NCBI GenBank assembly: GCA_902528485.1 | Contig: CABZTA010000004.1 | Span: forward strand, 1 to 48,784 | Direction: 5' to 3' | DNA length: 48,784 bases | DNA from: an uncultured SAR86 cluster bacterium | GTDB lineage: Bacteria; Pseudomonadota; Gammaproteobacteria; Magnimaribacterales; AG-339-G14 | Shown: piece after piece, positions 22,712 through 32,272 of the stretch | Layout of the letters: the number at the start of each line of letters is the position of its first letter | How positions within the stretch are numbered: the stretch's first letter is position 1 | Position numbers and translations under genes: made by a program | Notes under the pieces: model-generated | The model's database searches: none | The model's input: only the letters and a program-made list of their open reading frames with translations | What the model was told of the DNA's origin: nothing

Positions 22712-25123
22712 ATGAACAATTTTAAACAAATAATTACAGTTTGTATTTTTGCTTTTTTTTTAACCAATTGTGGAGGAGGAAAGGGGAGCTCATCACAACC
22801 TTCTTCTCCAAGTAATGATACTCCTTCACAAAACTCTCAATCTTCACAGACAAATTCAAATCAATCACAATCTTCTCAAGACTCAAGCAGCTCAGATTCA
22901 ACTGCAACATATCTTGAATTAATGACCAAATTTACTGGTTCAGTTGAATATAATAATCAATATGGTCTTTCAATGATCAATGCTCTAGAGCCTTATGCAA
23001 ATAATCTTTCAGGCGCTGGAACAACTATTGGGATAATGGACAGTGGAATTGAAACTAACCATATTGAGCTTAATTCTCAGAATAAAATTACAACCGATAG
23101 TGTTTTAGATTATTCTAATTTTTCAGGGTACAGGGCACCTACCGCAGATGATAAAACTCATGGAACTTTTGTCGCATCAATTGCCGCAGGCGAGAGAGAT
23201 GAAAGCAATAATCCCAATGATATTCAGGGAGTTGCTTTTAATGCTCAAATCCATTTCATTGCAATCCCTTTAGCAGAACCAGATGATGATTACGAGCCTG
23301 TAGAAGTAACTGAAGAGAATGCAGAGGATTACAGCGGTCTTGATCAGGCATATGCCTCCTTTTATAGAGACTTTACATCCAGATATGTTACTGCAGTAAA
23401 TAATAGTTATGGGATGCAAGGAAACATTGCAGATTATGAAGAGTCAGCAGTGAGAGCATCTTTCCCGACTGTGATTGAAACTATTGCTCAGAAAAATAAA
23501 ATTAATAAAAGCATCTTTGTATGGAGCGCAGGTAATGCTGGGGGATACTCCGATCAGGATGCAGATAACTCAAGCCCAGAAATATTCCCAGGCATGGTTT
23601 ATTTTATAGAAGAGCTTCAAGATACTTCTGTTGCTGTTGTCTCAGTGAACGAAGAGGGCCTTATTGCAGATCATTCCAATCGCTGCGGCTTAGCAAAAGA
23701 TTTTTGTATTGCTGCTCCAGGTGAGAACATTACAGGAGCTTATGTTACAACTGAATATCCCGAAAATAATAATTATGGAACAGGTTCAGGTACATCTTTT
23801 GCAGCACCTTTCGTAAGTGGCGCAATTGCTTTGTTAACAGAAAAGTTTAGAGGGCAGCTTACTGGACAAGAAATTCTTCAACGTATTTATGTCACCGCTA
23901 ACAAAGAAGGTGTTTACTCAAACTCAGATATTTATGGCCAAGGTCTTCTTGATCTTAAAAAGGCAATTGAACCAATTGGTCAAACATATTTCATTTCTCC
24001 TATATCAAATCAAATTAATACCTTTTCACAGGCTAATATATTTTTAAGTTCACCATTATTTGGAAATCTCAATAACATGGATAACAAATTTACCTTAACC
24101 TACTTTGATCAGATGGGAGCGCCTTTCTCGATAAAAGCAAAACAGATAGTAAGAAATAATAATCCAGAAAATAGCTATTTACCTAGATTTCAAAACTCAC
24201 ATGCAACTAGAGCTCAAAATGAATATTTAAAGTTATTTTCTTCATTTGAGAATTACGATTTTCTATCTAATCAAGCTACTCAAAAGAGTGGGTTCTCTTA
24301 TGCCCATCGCATAAATTCTAGAAACTTTTTAAATTTATCCTTAAATCAAAAAAATGATTCTTATTTATCTCTGACTTCTCATGATCCCATCAACAATTTT
24401 GTTTCCAATGGGCCAAGTGTTAATTATTCATATAAAGATAAGAGAATTGGTTATGAATTTACAATTTCTAAAGGCTTTCAGGGATGGAATCCTTGGACTG
24501 ATCAAGATAAAGCTTATTCGCAATATTTTTCAACTAAATTAAGCGTTTACTCAAAAAATAATAAAACTTCTATCAAGTTAGGACGCCTTGAGGAGAATTC
24601 TTCGTATCTCGGGATGATGTTTTTGAATGGTCAAAATTCTTCTAAAAGTTCTTATTCTTCTGTATTTACTGTAGATTCAGATTTTTCTATAACCGACAAG
24701 TTCTCAGGCTTTCTTTCATTAACTGGCATGGAAGCAAAACCTTACGAAAATTTCTCGTTCATCAACTTTAGAGCGGGTTCTTCATTTCTCACCTCAAGTA
24801 ATTTCAGCATTCTAGGAAAAGATATCTTTAATAAAAATGATCTTTTTAGATTAGATTTTTCATTGCCTTTATCTATAGAAAAAGGTACAGCTGACCTAGA
24901 ATTTATCTCCGGAAGGGATTATTTTGGAAAATATACCTCAGATATTCTGAGAGTTGATTTAGCGCCTGCTCATAGAGAAAGAGTTATTTCTGTAAGCTAT
25001 TCAACGCCAGTTAATACATTCTCCGTATTTGGGCTAAAGCTACTTCTGATTGAGAACCTAAACAACATAAGAAAAGAAAGTCAGGATAACCTGACTTTCT
25101 TTTTTAGATTGAAGATAAATTAA
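22712..25123 (+). CDS. S8 (subtilisin-like) serine peptidase, lipoprotein, with probable autotransporter-type beta-barrel C-terminus
   Basis: Likely start MNNFKQIITVCIFAFFLTNCGGG (signal II lipobox LTNC); S/Q/N-rich linker; triad GIMDSGIE, HGTFVAS, GTSFAAPFVSGAIALL; aromatic, beta-strand-like C-terminal ~380 aa. Confidence 0.85.
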   Translation: MNNFKQIITVCIFAFFLTNCGGGKGSSSQPSSPSNDTPSQNSQSSQTNSNQSQSSQDSSSSDSTATYLELMTKFTGSVEYNNQYGLSMINALEPYANNLSGAGTTIGIMDSGIETNHIELNSQNKITTDSVLDYSNFSGYRAPTADDKTHGTFVASIAAGERDESNNPNDIQGVAFNAQIHFIAIPLAEPDDDYEPVEVTEENAEDYSGLDQAYASFYRDFTSRYVTAVNNSYGMQGNIADYEESAVRASFPTVIETIAQKNKINKSIFVWSAGNAGGYSDQDADNSSPEIFPGMVYFIEELQDTSVAVVSVNEEGLIADHSNRCGLAKDFCIAAPGENITGAYVTTEYPENNNYGTGSGTSFAAPFVSGAIALLTEKFRGQLTGQEILQRIYVTANKEGVYSNSDIYGQGLLDLKKAIEPIGQTYFISPISNQINTFSQANIFLSSPLFGNLNNMDNKFTLTYFDQMGAPFSIKAKQIVRNNNPENSYLPRFQNSHATRAQNEYLKLFSSFENYDFLSNQATQKSGFSYAHRINSRNFLNLSLNQKNDSYLSLTSHDPINNFVSNGPSVNYSYKDKRIGYEFTISKGFQGWNPWTDQDKAYSQYFSTKLSVYSKNNKTSIKLGRLEENSSYLGMMFLNGQNSSKSSYSSVFTVDSDFSITDKFSGFLSLTGMEAKPYENFSFINFRAGSSFLTSSNFSILGKDIFNKNDLFRLDFSLPLSIEKGTADLEFISGRDYFGKYTSDILRVDLAPAHRERVISVSYSTPVNTFSVFGLKLLLIENLNNIRKESQDNLTFFFRLKIN
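25072..25103. terminator. Intrinsic terminator-like hairpin inside the 3' end of the S8 peptidase CDS
   Basis: AAAAGAAAGTCAGG-ATAA-CCTGACTTTCTTTT: perfect 14-bp stem, 4-nt loop, U-rich on both strands; lies between convergent genes. Confidence 0.8.
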
Positions 25124-25125
25124 GG

Positions 25126-26277
25126 TTAAGCTTGGTTTAGCATTTCTGCTACAGCTTTTGCTTGCTCATTTGACTCTTTGACAATTTGCTCGGAACTCTC
25201 AAGAGGTTTAGTTATCTCTGCCCAATCGATTTCAAAATCACTTGGTGCATTTTCATATTCAAGCAAACCTAACTCTTCATATTTTGGCCTGATTGAGTCA
25301 GTTAGAAGACCAATTTTAGATAGATTAGGCATAACCCTTGAAAATAGGAAGTTTCTAAAAGTTTCCATAGCTCCTGATTCCAAAGTGAATTGTCTGGCTT
25401 CATCAGGTGTCATTTTCAAAAATTTCTGCATAGCAGTAGTATTAATGATTCTATCTCTTGAGATAACGCATGCTTCGTAGGCAAACTGAGCTCTGTCTTC
25501 TACTTCTTCAGGACTTAAGGTTTTTATGTATTCCTCAAGATAATTAATCCCAAAAGTTACGTGCCTAGCTTCATCTCTAATTACATAATGAAGCAGTTGT
25601 TTTAGAAGCACACAATTTGTATCTAGCTTTAGGTTAGTAAAGGCAGCCAAGGCAAGACCTTCTATAATTACTTGCATGCCAATAAATTTTAGGTCCCATC
25701 TTTCATCGGTTAAAATCTTGTCAAGTAAGGCCTTTAAGTTTGCATTGACAGGATAATGAAAACCTATTTTTTCTTGGAGATATCTATTAAAAACCTCAAC
25801 ATGTCTGGCTTCATCGAAAGTTTGTGAAGCAGCATAAAGTTTTGCATTGTATGTTGGTGCACAACTTGCAATTTGTGAAGCAACTAATAACGCACCTTGT
25901 TCACCGTGTAAGAATTGGCATAAAAGTTCAGCTGTCTCATGCCTATCAAATTCTATCTTTTCTTCATCAGATAGGTTCTTCCAAGCATCTAATTGTTCGT
26001 GAGGTGGTTCAAACAATTCTCCACCAACTAAAGGCTTATCTTTAGGGTGATTATAACTCCAATCTAAATCTATAGAACCGTTCCAATTTAGTTCTTTACC
26101 TAACTCATAAAGTCTTTTGATTCTGTTTTCTGCAACGGTGTAATCCCAATTGTAAGCTCCTGTTAGAGGAGTTTTAAAGATTTCAACAACATCTTGTACA
26201 TGCTTCTCTTCTAGGGGTAATTCATCGTCAAAATATAATAAATCTTCTGGTGGTCCGTTTCTTTTTACAATTTCCAT
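25126..26277 (-). CDS. Ferritin-like / ribonucleotide-reductase-like di-iron protein
   Basis: Paired metal-ligand-type motifs FLHGEQGALLVASQ, FDEARHVEVFNRY, VIIEGLALAAF, RDEARHVTFGINYL. Confidence 0.8.
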   Translation of the reverse strand: MEIVKRNGPPEDLLYFDDELPLEEKHVQDVVEIFKTPLTGAYNWDYTVAENRIKRLYELGKELNWNGSIDLDWSYNHPKDKPLVGGELFEPPHEQLDAWKNLSDEEKIEFDRHETAELLCQFLHGEQGALLVASQIASCAPTYNAKLYAASQTFDEARHVEVFNRYLQEKIGFHYPVNANLKALLDKILTDERWDLKFIGMQVIIEGLALAAFTNLKLDTNCVLLKQLLHYVIRDEARHVTFGINYLEEYIKTLSPEEVEDRAQFAYEACVISRDRIINTTAMQKFLKMTPDEARQFTLESGAMETFRNFLFSRVMPNLSKIGLLTDSIRPKYEELGLLEYENAPSDFEIDWAEITKPLESSEQIVKESNEQAKAVAEMLNQA

Positions 26278-26300
26278 ATGTGTACCTTTTTCAAAAATTC

Positions 26301-26329
26301 ATTTAAGCATTTTGAATGCCTAGGGTCAA
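26301..26329 (-). promoter_or_regulatory. Putative sigma70-type promoter upstream of the di-iron gene
   Basis: Minus strand TTGACC (26329-26324), 17-bp spacer, TTAAAT (26306-26301); start codon at 26277. Confidence 0.35.
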
Positions 26330-26334
26330 TTTAA

Positions 26335-28080
26335 TCAAGTTTCAAAGAGTGAGGTTAATTGATCAAGCATAGCCCCTCCTAATTCTTCTGCTCTGTGTAT
26401 AGTGACTGCTTTTTTATAGTATCTTGTAACATCATGTCCGATACCTATCGCAATAAGTTCTGTCTCAGACGAAGTTTCAACTTTTTTGATAACATCTCTT
26501 AGATGAGTATCTAGATAATTAGTAGAATTGGTTGATAATGTACTGTCATCAACTGGTGCACCATCTGAAATAACCATTAATATTTTTCTTTGCTCAGGTC
26601 TTTTATTAAGTCTGTTTTGAGCCCATAACAAAGCTTCACCATCTACATTTTCTTTTAAAAGCCCTTCTCTGAGCATTAGTCCTAGATTTTTTCTTCCTCG
26701 TCTCCAAGCCTGATCGGCAGGTTTAAAGATTATGTGTCTTAAGTCATTTAAGCGTCCTGGATTAGGGATTTTGCCTTGCTCTAACCATAACTTTCTGGAG
26801 TCTCCACCTTTCCAGTGCTTGGTTGTAAATCCAAGGATTTCTGTCTTTATGTTGCATCTATTCAGTGTGCTGCCAATGATATCAGCACATATGGCTGCAG
26901 TAGTCATTGATCTTCCTCTCATAGATCCAGAGCTATCAACCAAAATAGAAACAAGGGTGTCTTTAAACTCTGAGTCTTTTTCAATTTTGAAACTCAGCGG
27001 AGTAAGAGGATCTACGATAATTTTGTGAAGCTTGCTAGGATCGAGTTGGCCCTCCTCTTTATCAAATTCCCAAGATCTATTTTGTTGAGCTAATAATAAT
27101 CTTTGGAGTCTATTAGCTAATTTTGCTATAGCATTTTTACTAGATTCCATTAATTGATCTAACCTTCCTCTTAGCCTAGATAACTCATCTGAATCACATA
27201 ATTCTTCTGCCTTTACTTCTTGGTCAAAATCTTTTGTATAAACTTTATATTCTTGTTCTCCTACTTTTTTAAGGAGTTCTTCTAATTTCGATCTATTTTC
27301 AATCCAAGAATCTTCATCAGCATCAACTTCTCCTTCTTCAATATCCATTTCTTCATCCTCAACGGATGTATCTTGTTCATCACTTTGACCATCTTCTGAA
27401 TCAGTTTCTTCTTCCTCTTCTTGATTTTCTTCTTCGTCAGAATCATCCTCGTTTTCTTCATCGTTATTCTCGTCATCTTCTTCATTAGGCTTTTCCTCAT
27501 CAACACTTATCTCAAGGTCCTTGAGTAAAGAAAAGATGATTTTTGAAAAGTCCAAAGAGCTATCTAAAGAGTCTTCTAACTGCCCTAAGTATTTGTCTTG
27601 AAAAGTGATAAGTTTTTCATAGAGATCTTCAAATTTTTTTGAATCAGGACGACTTATATCTTGTCCAAGAAGCTTAGATCGTAGCCAATGAGAGATGGCT
27701 AGAGAAGAAGAGTCTTCATTAGCGTCCAAAGAATTAATATTTTTCTGAAAAAGAAATTTTAGGTTTTTCGAAACTCCAAGAAACTTTTTTGAGCCTAAAA
27801 GTTCGACCCTAGTAAGATCTAGGTCCTTGATGATTTCATTCACTTTTGTATCGCTATGAGCAAATAAATCATTTCCTGAATATTTATTTATCAAAGCAAC
27901 TTGATCAGACTTTGCTCTTAGATCAATAAAGTTTTTAATTGGTTGGAGCGGTTCTGGCAGGGAACTTTGCCTTAAATTTTCTATTCCAAAATTTACATTC
28001 AATTCTAAATCTTCAGAAATAGCTTTAGCCGACGCTGCAAGAGCATCCTTTATGGTTTGTTTATCAGATTTCTCTAACAA
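26335..28080 (-). CDS. CobT-like VWA-domain protein (cobaltochelatase CobT family)
   Basis: Acidic low-complexity linker; C-terminal [19 protein letters not shown] with [34 protein letters not shown] typical of CobT. Confidence 0.85.
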   Translation of the reverse strand: MLEKSDKQTIKDALAASAKAISEDLELNVNFGIENLRQSSLPEPLQPIKNFIDLRAKSDQVALINKYSGNDLFAHSDTKVNEIIKDLDLTRVELLGSKKFLGVSKNLKFLFQKNINSLDANEDSSSLAISHWLRSKLLGQDISRPDSKKFEDLYEKLITFQDKYLGQLEDSLDSSLDFSKIIFSLLKDLEISVDEEKPNEEDDENNDEENEDDSDEEENQEEEEETDSEDGQSDEQDTSVEDEEMDIEEGEVDADEDSWIENRSKLEELLKKVGEQEYKVYTKDFDQEVKAEELCDSDELSRLRGRLDQLMESSKNAIAKLANRLQRLLLAQQNRSWEFDKEEGQLDPSKLHKIIVDPLTPLSFKIEKDSEFKDTLVSILVDSSGSMRGRSMTTAAICADIIGSTLNRCNIKTEILGFTTKHWKGGDSRKLWLEQGKIPNPGRLNDLRHIIFKPADQAWRRGRKNLGLMLREGLLKENVDGEALLWAQNRLNKRPEQRKILMVISDGAPVDDSTLSTNSTNYLDTHLRDVIKKVETSSETELIAIGIGHDVTRYYKKAVTIHRAEELGGAMLDQLTSLFET

Positions 28081-28083
28081 AAT

Positions 28084-29070
28084 TTAATTGGATTCTGAGC
28101 TCAAGGAACTTTTGGTCTCAGCACCAAAACATCTCTGAAAATATTCTGAAATAATTGGTCTTTCAGTTTCATCTGACTTATTTAGAAAACTAAGCTCGAA
28201 TGATTTAACCAAATCCTCAAAAATAGAATAATTTTCTGCCCAACTAATTACAGTTCTTGGTGACATCAATGTTGATATGTCTCCACTCTCGAAGCCTTTT
28301 CGCGTTAAATTAGCTAGCCTTATCATATTTAGAACGATTTCTTTACCTTCATTATTGTCTAATTCTTTTACTTTTGAGAGGATAACCTTTTGTTCAAGCT
28401 CCTCATCTAAATAATTTAAAACTGAAACAATTTGCCATCTGTCCATCTGCCCCTGATTTATTTGCTGAGTGCCATGATAGAGGCCAGTGCTATCTCCCAA
28501 ACCTACAGTGTTTGCAGTCGCAAATAATCTAAAATATGGATTAGGAGTTAAAACTCTGTTTTGATCTAGTAAGGTTAATTTTCCCTCGGCTTCAAGTATT
28601 CTTTGTATGACAAACATCACATCTGGTCTTCCAGCATCGTATTCATCAAAAACCAATGCAACCGAATTTTGTATTGCCCATGGAAGTATACCTTCTACAA
28701 ATTTTGTTAATTGCTTCCCATCTTCAATGACAATTGCATCTTTGCCTAATAAGTCCAATCTACTGATGTGACTATCTAGATTAATTCTGACACAAGGCCA
28801 ATTTAATCTAGAAGCTACTTGTTCAATATGGGTAGACTTACCAGAACCATGTAAACCTTGAATCATCACTCTACGATTATGAGAAAAACCTGCAAGAATT
28901 GAGAGAGTTGTATCTTTATCGAAACAATAATCCGGATCAAGGGCAGGAACATACTCGCTAGATTCAGAATAGGCTGGCACCTCAAGCTTGGAGTCAAAAC
29001 CAAAGGTATTTCCAACGCTAACCTTAATATCAGGAATAGCGCTAAGATTTTGGGAAGTTGAAATTGTCAT
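28084..29070 (-). CDS. CobS-like AAA+ ATPase (MoxR/CobS family)
   Basis: GLHGSGKSTHIEQVASRLNWPCVRINLDSHISRLDLLGKD, VFDEYDAGRPDVMFVIQRILE, FRLFATANTVGLGDSTGLYHGTQQINQGQMDRW, the CobS signature. Confidence 0.9.
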   Translation of the reverse strand: MTISTSQNLSAIPDIKVSVGNTFGFDSKLEVPAYSESSEYVPALDPDYCFDKDTTLSILAGFSHNRRVMIQGLHGSGKSTHIEQVASRLNWPCVRINLDSHISRLDLLGKDAIVIEDGKQLTKFVEGILPWAIQNSVALVFDEYDAGRPDVMFVIQRILEAEGKLTLLDQNRVLTPNPYFRLFATANTVGLGDSTGLYHGTQQINQGQMDRWQIVSVLNYLDEELEQKVILSKVKELDNNEGKEIVLNMIRLANLTRKGFESGDISTLMSPRTVISWAENYSIFEDLVKSFELSFLNKSDETERPIISEYFQRCFGAETKSSLSSESN

Positions 29071-29160
29071 ATTTTTTTTAATTTATTATTCTTTATACCC
29101 TAAAACTTCAAATATATAGCTATGACTTTTTGTTAACTTCGTCTAGACTTCTTTTTTTTT

Positions 29161-29946
29161 ATGAATGCCGTAGATAAAAATATATGGACAAAGCTTCAAT
29201 CCGAGGCTGAAGACTATATAAAACTTAATAAAGATTATAAAGACTTTTTGGAGTCTTTGGTTCTATCTAATGACGATTTTATTTCTTCTATTAGCCTAAA
29301 ACTATCAAGAGACTTATCTCAGTCATGGTCTTTTTCTGATAAAAAATTGTATACAAGTATTTTAAAGGCCCTGAATATTGCAGATATTTCAAAAGCCATT
29401 GAGATGGATCTTAATGCAGTTATTTCCAGAGACCCTGCAACAAATACCGTCTTAGAAACTTTCTTATTTTCTAAAGGATTCTCAGCTTTGCAAGCATATA
29501 GGGCATCTAATTATCATTGGAAAGACCAAGATCTATTGTCTTATTTTCTTCAAAGCAGGAGTTCACAAGTTTATGGCGTAGACATACATCCTGCTGCTTC
29601 CATTGGAAAAGGGATTATGCTTGATCATGCTACTGGAATAGTAATTGGAGAAACTTCAGTGATCGAGGATGATGTCTCTATATTTCAAGGAGTAACTCTT
29701 GGTGGGACAGGAAAAGAGATAGGAGATAGACATCCTAAAGTTAGGAAGGGAGTCTTAATTAGTTCAGGAGCTAAAATCTTAGGTAATGTTGAAATAGGTG
29801 AGGGAGCAAAAATAGCTGCCGGTAGCGTAGTTCTAGATGATGTTCCTGAGCATATGACTGTGGCAGGTGTTCCAGCAAAAGTAGTTGGTAAGACTTCGAT
29901 GAAAACCCCTGGGACTGAAGTAGATCACACAATTGAGGAAAATTAA
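29161..29946 (+). CDS. cysE: Serine O-acetyltransferase
   Basis: Left-handed beta-helix motif GVDIHPAASIGKGIMLDHATGIVIGETSVIEDDVSIFQGVTLGGTGKEIGDRHPKV; AGVPAKVVG. Confidence 0.94.
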   Translation: MNAVDKNIWTKLQSEAEDYIKLNKDYKDFLESLVLSNDDFISSISLKLSRDLSQSWSFSDKKLYTSILKALNIADISKAIEMDLNAVISRDPATNTVLETFLFSKGFSALQAYRASNYHWKDQDLLSYFLQSRSSQVYGVDIHPAASIGKGIMLDHATGIVIGETSVIEDDVSIFQGVTLGGTGKEIGDRHPKVRKGVLISSGAKILGNVEIGEGAKIAAGSVVLDDVPEHMTVAGVPAKVVGKTSMKTPGTEVDHTIEEN

Positions 29947-30833
29947 TGTCATCACAGAAAAGTTTAGATGATTTGGTCCAGACTCTTAACCTAGAAAAGT
30001 TGGAAGAGAATCTTTTCCGAGGTGAATGTGAAAAAACAGCATGGGGTAGAGTTTTCGGCGGCCAAGTTTTGGGCCAGGCCTTAAGTGCAGCATATAACAC
30101 TATTGAAGAGGAAAGGTATGCTCATTCATTTCATGCCTATTTTTTAAGACCAGGAAGAATAGATATTCCTATTGTTTATCAAGTAGTAAGAATAAGAGAT
30201 GGAGGGAGTTTTACAACGAGAACAGTCGATGCAATTCAAAACGGTGAAGCAATTTTTAATATGTCTGTTTCTTTTCAAAAGGACGAAGGTGGCTTTGAGC
30301 ATCAATTTGATATGCCTGATGTTCCTGGGCCTGAAGAACTTAAAAGTGAGAGAGAATTACGAGAGTCTATGATGGATCAAATTCCTGAAGAGTACAGGGA
30401 TGGATTCTTGAGAGAGAAAGCAATCGAATTAAGAACAGTTGAGCAATTCAATCCATTGAACAGTGAAAAAAAACCTCCTTACAAACATACTTGGATGAAG
30501 GCAAATGGAAATCTGCCGGATGATATTCTTGTTCATCAAAACATACTGGCATACGCATCAGATTTTGGATTGCTGAGTACAGCACAACTTCCGCACGGTA
30601 TCGGTTGGGGAGGTATGAACAGAAAAGTTATGGCAGCGAGCATTGATCATGCCATGTGGTTTCATAGACCTTTCAGAACAGATGAATGGTTGTTATATGT
30701 CACAGATAGCCCGAGCGCGAGCAATGCAAAAGGTTTTAATAGAGGAAGCGTTTACACTCAGGACGGAATATTGGTAGCTTCAGCTATTCAAGAAGGATTA
30801 ATGAGAAGGATAGACTCAGATTACTCTAAATAA
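29946..30833 (+). CDS. tesB: Acyl-CoA thioesterase II
   Basis: RVFGGQVLGQALSAA, HSFHAYFLRPG, DGGSFTTRTVDAIQNG, SIDHAMWFHRPFR motifs. Confidence 0.94.
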   Translation: MSSQKSLDDLVQTLNLEKLEENLFRGECEKTAWGRVFGGQVLGQALSAAYNTIEEERYAHSFHAYFLRPGRIDIPIVYQVVRIRDGGSFTTRTVDAIQNGEAIFNMSVSFQKDEGGFEHQFDMPDVPGPEELKSERELRESMMDQIPEEYRDGFLREKAIELRTVEQFNPLNSEKKPPYKHTWMKANGNLPDDILVHQNILAYASDFGLLSTAQLPHGIGWGGMNRKVMAASIDHAMWFHRPFRTDEWLLYVTDSPSASNAKGFNRGSVYTQDGILVASAIQEGLMRRIDSDYSK

Positions 30834-32271
30834 GAGCTGTAGAACCCATTAACTCCTTATCAATTTCTCTAGCCGCGGCTCTTCCCTCATTTATCGCCCA
30901 AACAACTAGTGATTGACCTCTTCTGCAATCTCCGGCAGCAAAAACTTTTGGATGAGATGTTTGATGGATATTATGATCAGCCTTAAAATTAGACCTTTCA
31001 TCAAGGTCAATATTCACATCTTGATTGATATAGCTTTCCGGCCCCAGAAAACCCATCGCGAGTAAGATGAGGTCTGCTTCCCAAGTTTTTTCTGTACCTT
31101 TTATTTCTTTAAAAGCAGAGTCAACCATTACAGTTTTGATTCCGGTAAGCTTTCCAGACTTATCTCTTAAGAATTCTTTTCCAGAGATCGAATATTCCCT
31201 AGGATCTTTTCCTAACACCTCAATTGATTCTTCATGACCATAATCAACCTTATGTATTCTAGGAAAAAGAGGCCAAGGATTATTATCTGCTCTATCTTTT
31301 GGTAACTCTGACATTATTTCAAAATTAAGAAGGCTTTTGCATTTATGCCTCAATGAAGTACCCAGGCAATCGTTTCCAGTATCTCCTCCACCAATGACGA
31401 TAACGTTTTTATCTTTAGCAGAAATAAATTTTTTATTCTTAAGCTTGCTGTCCAGAAGACTCTTTGTGTTTTTACCTAAAAATTCCATAGCAAAGTGAAC
31501 ACCATCTCCTTCTCTTCCAGGGATGGAAAGGTCTCTGGGTTTTGTTGCTCCAATGGTTAGAAGGACAGAATCATTATCATTGATAAGATCTTCAAGTGAG
31601 AGAGAATTTAGTGCACCAATATCAGTATTTGTATGGAAAACTATTCCTTCTTTTTCCATAATTTCAATTCTCATATCCAAAATTGATTTATCAAGTTTCA
31701 TGTTAGGAATTCCGTACATCATTAATCCGCCAATTCGATCGGATCTTTCATAAACATCAACATTGTGACCGACGCTGTTTAATTGTTGTGCAGCTGAAAG
31801 GCCAGCAGGACCGGATCCAACTATAGCTATTTTTCTGTTAGTTCTGACCTCAGGAACTCTTGGTTTCAACCATCCAGATTTTATTCCTTTATCAGCGATG
31901 GCAAATTCTAGATTTTTGATTGCCACAGGAGTTTCGGTTATGCCTAAAACACAAGCTCCCTCACATACTGCAGGACAAACTCTTCCAGTAACCTCGGGAA
32001 AATTGTTTGTTTTGAAAAGTCTGTCGAAAGCATCTTCCCATTGTTCGTTGTAAACCAAATCGTTCCACTCAGGGATTAAGTTATAAACAGGACAGCCTTC
32101 GCCAGATTGACAAAAAGGTACTCCACAATTCATGCACCTTGCTGCTTGAGTGTTCAAGAGCTTTTCATCATGATCTGTGTATATTTCTTTAAAGTCTAAT
32201 ACTCGAGACTTTGCTGGCCTATATGGCTCAACCTCTCTAGAAAATTCTTTAAAGCCAGTTACTTTTCCCAT
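30826..32271 (-). CDS. gltD: Glutamate synthase small subunit
   Basis: RCMNCGVPFC, CEGACVLGI, IVGSGPAGLSAAQQL, VIGGGDTGNDC, FAAGDCRRGQSLVVWAI. Confidence 0.96.
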   Translation of the reverse strand: MGKVTGFKEFSREVEPYRPAKSRVLDFKEIYTDHDEKLLNTQAARCMNCGVPFCQSGEGCPVYNLIPEWNDLVYNEQWEDAFDRLFKTNNFPEVTGRVCPAVCEGACVLGITETPVAIKNLEFAIADKGIKSGWLKPRVPEVRTNRKIAIVGSGPAGLSAAQQLNSVGHNVDVYERSDRIGGLMMYGIPNMKLDKSILDMRIEIMEKEGIVFHTNTDIGALNSLSLEDLINDNDSVLLTIGATKPRDLSIPGREGDGVHFAMEFLGKNTKSLLDSKLKNKKFISAKDKNVIVIGGGDTGNDCLGTSLRHKCKSLLNFEIMSELPKDRADNNPWPLFPRIHKVDYGHEESIEVLGKDPREYSISGKEFLRDKSGKLTGIKTVMVDSAFKEIKGTEKTWEADLILLAMGFLGPESYINQDVNIDLDERSNFKADHNIHQTSHPKVFAAGDCRRGQSLVVWAINEGRAAAREIDKELMGSTALI

Positions 32272-32272
32272 T

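Noticed and set aside
27282-27506. 74-aa Met/Lys-rich ORF ([27 protein letters not shown]...).
   Set aside because: Alternate-frame reading of the acidic CobT linker (GAA/GAT repeats); not a gene.
28084-29070. CobS considered as phage-derived (T4-like phages encode CobS/CobT homologues).
   Set aside because: No phage neighbours or composition shift seen by eye; the adjacent CobT and surrounding housekeeping genes favour a chromosomal gene, though only a phylogeny could settle it.
29771-30100. 109-aa minus-strand ORF over the cysE/tesB junction.
   Set aside because: Antisense to two well-supported genes; low-complexity Leu/Gln/His composition typical of antisense frames.
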